A program made the translations under genes and the position numbers. This document shows, piece after piece, positions 61,501 to 64,000 of a stretch of 64,000 bases of DNA. The stretch comes from Crambe crambe (Eukaryota > Porifera > Demospongiae > Poecilosclerida > Crambeidae). Within the stretch, counting starts at the first letter, position 1, and the number at the start of each line of letters is the position of its first letter. Location: assembly GCA_963924555.1 (NCBI GenBank), contig OZ004587.1, positions 4,960,001-5,024,000 on the forward strand, written 5' to 3'. Under the pieces are notes generated by a model. It searched no databases and had not been told where the DNA came from. It saw only the letters and a program-made list of their open reading frames with translations.

Positions 61501-61850
61501 ATCTGTCTCTTCCTCTTCCTCTGTTTCATCAAAGTTGGCCTGAAAAGCAGCAGCAACACCTTTCTTGAAGGTGATAGCTTTATTGTTCTCAGAGGTGGAG
61601 TGGTAAACAGCTGATATTTTTCCGTGTGAATTCTGGATGAAACAGAACCATTTAGAAAGAAGTTTCGTTATCGATTGCTGCATCCCTCTATGTGAATCAA
61701 TGATAATAATGTATCTCATTAATTCTATTGATTATATACTTTTTTTGTCTTCAGTACTATTTTGTAAAATGTCTCCAGAAAGTTTGGCACTTTTGATGTC
61801 CATGCAGTACAGTTTTGCAGAATTGGAGTTGCATCTCTTAGACTTTGAAT
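58547..61850 (-). pseudogene. Vitellogenin-N-like pseudogene with 216-bp internal inversion
   Basis: Exons matching the gene at 48572-53513 are present on the minus strand: exon 3 (about 61,747-61,846), 4 (61472-61687), 5 (61038-61405), 6 (60859-60966), 7 (60448-60545), 8 (60302-60385), 9 in pieces (59413-60193 and 58837-59196) and 10 (58547-58720). Lengths and phases match those of the intact gene. Exons 1, 2 and 11 are missing. Inside exon 9, 59197-59412 is inverted, so the protein stops soon after the furin site RAKRQ. A 1-bp frameshift lies near 59,053. Substitutions elsewhere keep the protein frame, so it may have been functional before these breaks. Confidence 0.88.
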
Positions 61851-62282
61851 GATCTGAAATTTTCCTCTTTCTTTCATATAAGGCCTGGCCTGCAGCTTAT
61901 GCAGTGGTGGAGCGACTGGTCACTTTTTTCACTCCGAATGTTTTTAATTTAATTGCTATAATAGCTTCAATCTTTTAAAGCCAAAACTTTTCTGGGTGGT
62001 ATGCCCCCAGACCCACCTGGTGCACTATGTAGTCACAATAAATACCTGACTACGTACATCATTTTTGTTACTCCGCCCCTGTCAGGTGACATCTTAACAG
62101 GAGGAAAGCACATTCTCATTGTAGTCCTATGACCTTAAAGGATCAGAATAATAACTAGCTAGAGTTCTCAAGCATTGACATCACTTTATTGAAATATTTT
62201 ATAAGAGTTATTTACTGACCTTAGGGGTTAAAACATCCCACTGCTCTAGGGAGATTCTGAAAGAGTACAAACCTCAGGGTAC
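61851..62282. other. Unassigned stretch between two vitellogenin-like fragments
   Basis: No coding signal; separates the minus-strand pseudogene from the plus-strand fragment. It has pieces such as ggtatgccccca gacccacc that look like decayed repeat DNA, but nothing that I can classify. Confidence 0.4.
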
Positions 62283-63254
62283 AACCACCAAGGAGAAGCA
62301 TCGTTAAGGGAAACATCGAAGGAGCCTCTTCCAGTACAGCATTCCTGTCTTCATCTATGTTGGCACCTTGCGGTTTTCAATTGGTCTCTATGGCCATTTG
62401 AAAGTGCATTTCAATACAAATATCTGTATCGGTAGGAAGGGAACAGAGATATCGGGAGCTTTGGGTGTGCTGACACTAATGTTGGAGCTTCGTTTGAGGG
62501 CAGTGTGTCTGCAAGTTTGCTGGTACGTAAGTATACTGCTGATCCTTAACTGATTTAAGTTTTTTCCAATTAATATAGCTAGCTATACTGTTTTTTCTTG
62601 AGCCTCAAATTCAGTCTCCAGTAATACTTTATTACATAATAATAATTAACAGATAATGTCAGCATAGAGTAATAATCACATGCATAGTAATGTACAGTTT
62701 GCACATATTTATACGTAGCTATCAGTTACACAGTAAATGAGTAAATTACGACAATAACAGTAGCTACTGATCTTATCCACAATAGGACATCTAGTCTAAT
62801 TTAACTACATGTAATTAAATATTAACTATATAGCAATTAAGGCATATATACTGTTGCTATTTTTTTTCTAAGTAGCTAATGGATAGGTTATCTTCTCTCT
62901 TTCGAGACAGAATATAGCTATATGGTGGTCTCTTTAATGGAGAACAGCTTAGGATATGGCAGTGTGATCTGATTGTTTAGACAGGTTTCATTGGACGCCA
63001 CTAAAATGTAACTACTGTATTTTTTTTCCATAGCCCTACCCTTGTCTTAAATGGGGCAAGCGTCGCCGCTGGGACAAACTGAGCAAGAAATGGAATCTCG
63101 GTTCTCGAGGATGGAGGGCATTGTATCAGCGTTGCAAGGGAAAGCTAAACCGTACCTGTGCTGCAGGGGCTCTCAACAGTCCACTCTTCAAAACATTAAA
63201 ACAACAAACTAAATCTGAAATTTCTATACTTCATCTTGATACTGAATGGCCATG
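62283..63254 (+). pseudogene. 3' fragment of the vitellogenin-like gene
   Basis: The sequence starts with a 20-bp match to about 52,060-52,076, jumps to the match of 52,246-52,458 (rest of exon 9), lacks exon 10, and ends with exon 11 (63034 onward, LKWGKRRRWDKLSKKW). A 1-bp deletion in exon 9 (gctgacactaatgttggagc) breaks the frame. The original stop is lost in exon 11, and the frame runs on for about 20 codons. The following DNA to 64,000 matches the 3' flank of the intact gene. Confidence 0.88.
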
Positions 63255-64000
63255 AATCAAAGCATACTGATACATAACATTTTTATCTTGCTATCTATAT
63301 AATGGAAATAATAAATAATTTATATCAGTAGATTTTGTTAGCCATAGTTGTCAGTGGATCACATGTTGAGTTACTAGTTTACCATTTGTACCATTAGGAT
63401 TGTTCCCTTCGAGGTTGGCTATCAACCTCCTGGAGATATTGATAATTAAGCTATTACCCTCTGTCATGAGACCTACATGGCTGCTATAACCTATCTATTA
63501 TAAAGACATACCTCATGCCCCTGTATTAGGGAGTGCGGGATTTAGCTGTAAGCTCCTTTATGCAATTTCAATTTATGCTAAATTATGAGAACTAATTCTA
63601 TTGAATTATAAAATTGCTGACAATTAGCTATAGCTATGTAAAGCTGAGCACCGCTATGAAAAGAGAAAGAATCTGAAAAGACCCACTCAGCCACAGCCAA
63701 TGACAGCTGTACTATGTATATATTTATCCTCATGAGACTTCCACCATAAAGTTACATTATTAGACACATCCTCAGCAGCACAACTACAGTATTATGATTC
63801 TCTACAAAATTATTCTTCATGCTTTTAGCTAAGCTCCCTATTATGCTAAGGTGTGGCTGATTTTTGCTATGTACGTGCTATTGTAATGTCTGCAGAATAG
63901 CTAGTACATACATTATGTATAGCAAACAATTATTGTTTTAGCTCAAGACAAAAAAAATTTCTCTAGCTAGCAAGTTTAAAGCAGAGCAACTTGTGTAAAC

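Overview
The window looks like nuclear DNA of a sponge, most likely a demosponge close to Amphimedon queenslandica. It is AT-rich, with short spliced genes, many microsatellites and inverted-repeat elements, NLR-type (NACHT-LRR) immune receptor genes carrying 2A-like signals, and an adhesion GPCR with animal-type GAIN/GPS/7TM architecture. The species is inferred from gene content only.

Positions 1-27,722 (all genes on the minus strand) hold a tandem segmental duplication. The unit is [3' flank - NLR gene - alliinase-like gene - HIF1AN/FIH gene]. Unit 1 (about 484-12,353) and unit 2 (about 12,354-27,368) each contain a full-length six-exon NLR. I could join its exons in frame in both copies: 1402 aa (3602-10154) and 1517 aa (15478-22107). 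Each NLR encodes a leader with a hydrophobic segment, a 2A-like ribosome-skipping motif (DVETNPGP), a death-fold domain, an Ig domain, a linker, a helical region, NACHT and ribonuclease-inhibitor-type LRRs. The alliinase-like gene is intact in unit 2 (404 aa) and reduced to one interrupted exon in unit 1. HIF1AN is complete only at the right end (344 aa, nine exons). The other two copies lack exon 1, and the middle one is clearly a pseudogene.

Position 27,723-28,021 is a short divergent intergenic region. From 28,022 to 48,107 on the plus strand there is one 27-exon adhesion GPCR gene: signal peptide, sponge-type N-terminal domain, Ig-like domains, HRM, GAIN, GPS with a changed cleavage site, 7TM and a cytoplasmic tail. 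Its introns hold a fold-back element with a nested Harbinger-type MITE, a 117-bp satellite, a TA-flanked MITE, a CpG-rich inverted-repeat element and a 195-bp CT tract.

From 48,572 to 53,513 (plus strand) lies a secreted vitellogenin-N-like protein gene (975 aa, furin-type site). It is followed by a 3.4-kb DNA transposon with terminal inverted repeats, subterminal satellite arrays and remnants of a Ulp1-protease/PHD gene (54,605-57,999). Two broken copies of the vitellogenin-like gene follow: one on the minus strand (58,547-61,850) with an internal 216-bp micro-inversion, and a 3' fragment on the plus strand (62,283-63,254).

The 5' half is therefore a recently amplified block around an innate-immune receptor, and the 3' half holds two cell-surface/secreted protein genes in repeat-rich DNA. 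The most interesting object is the 2A-death-Ig-NACHT-LRR receptor pair. It joins an extracellular-type domain and a cytosolic sensor in one reading frame behind a translational switch that could send the protein to two places.
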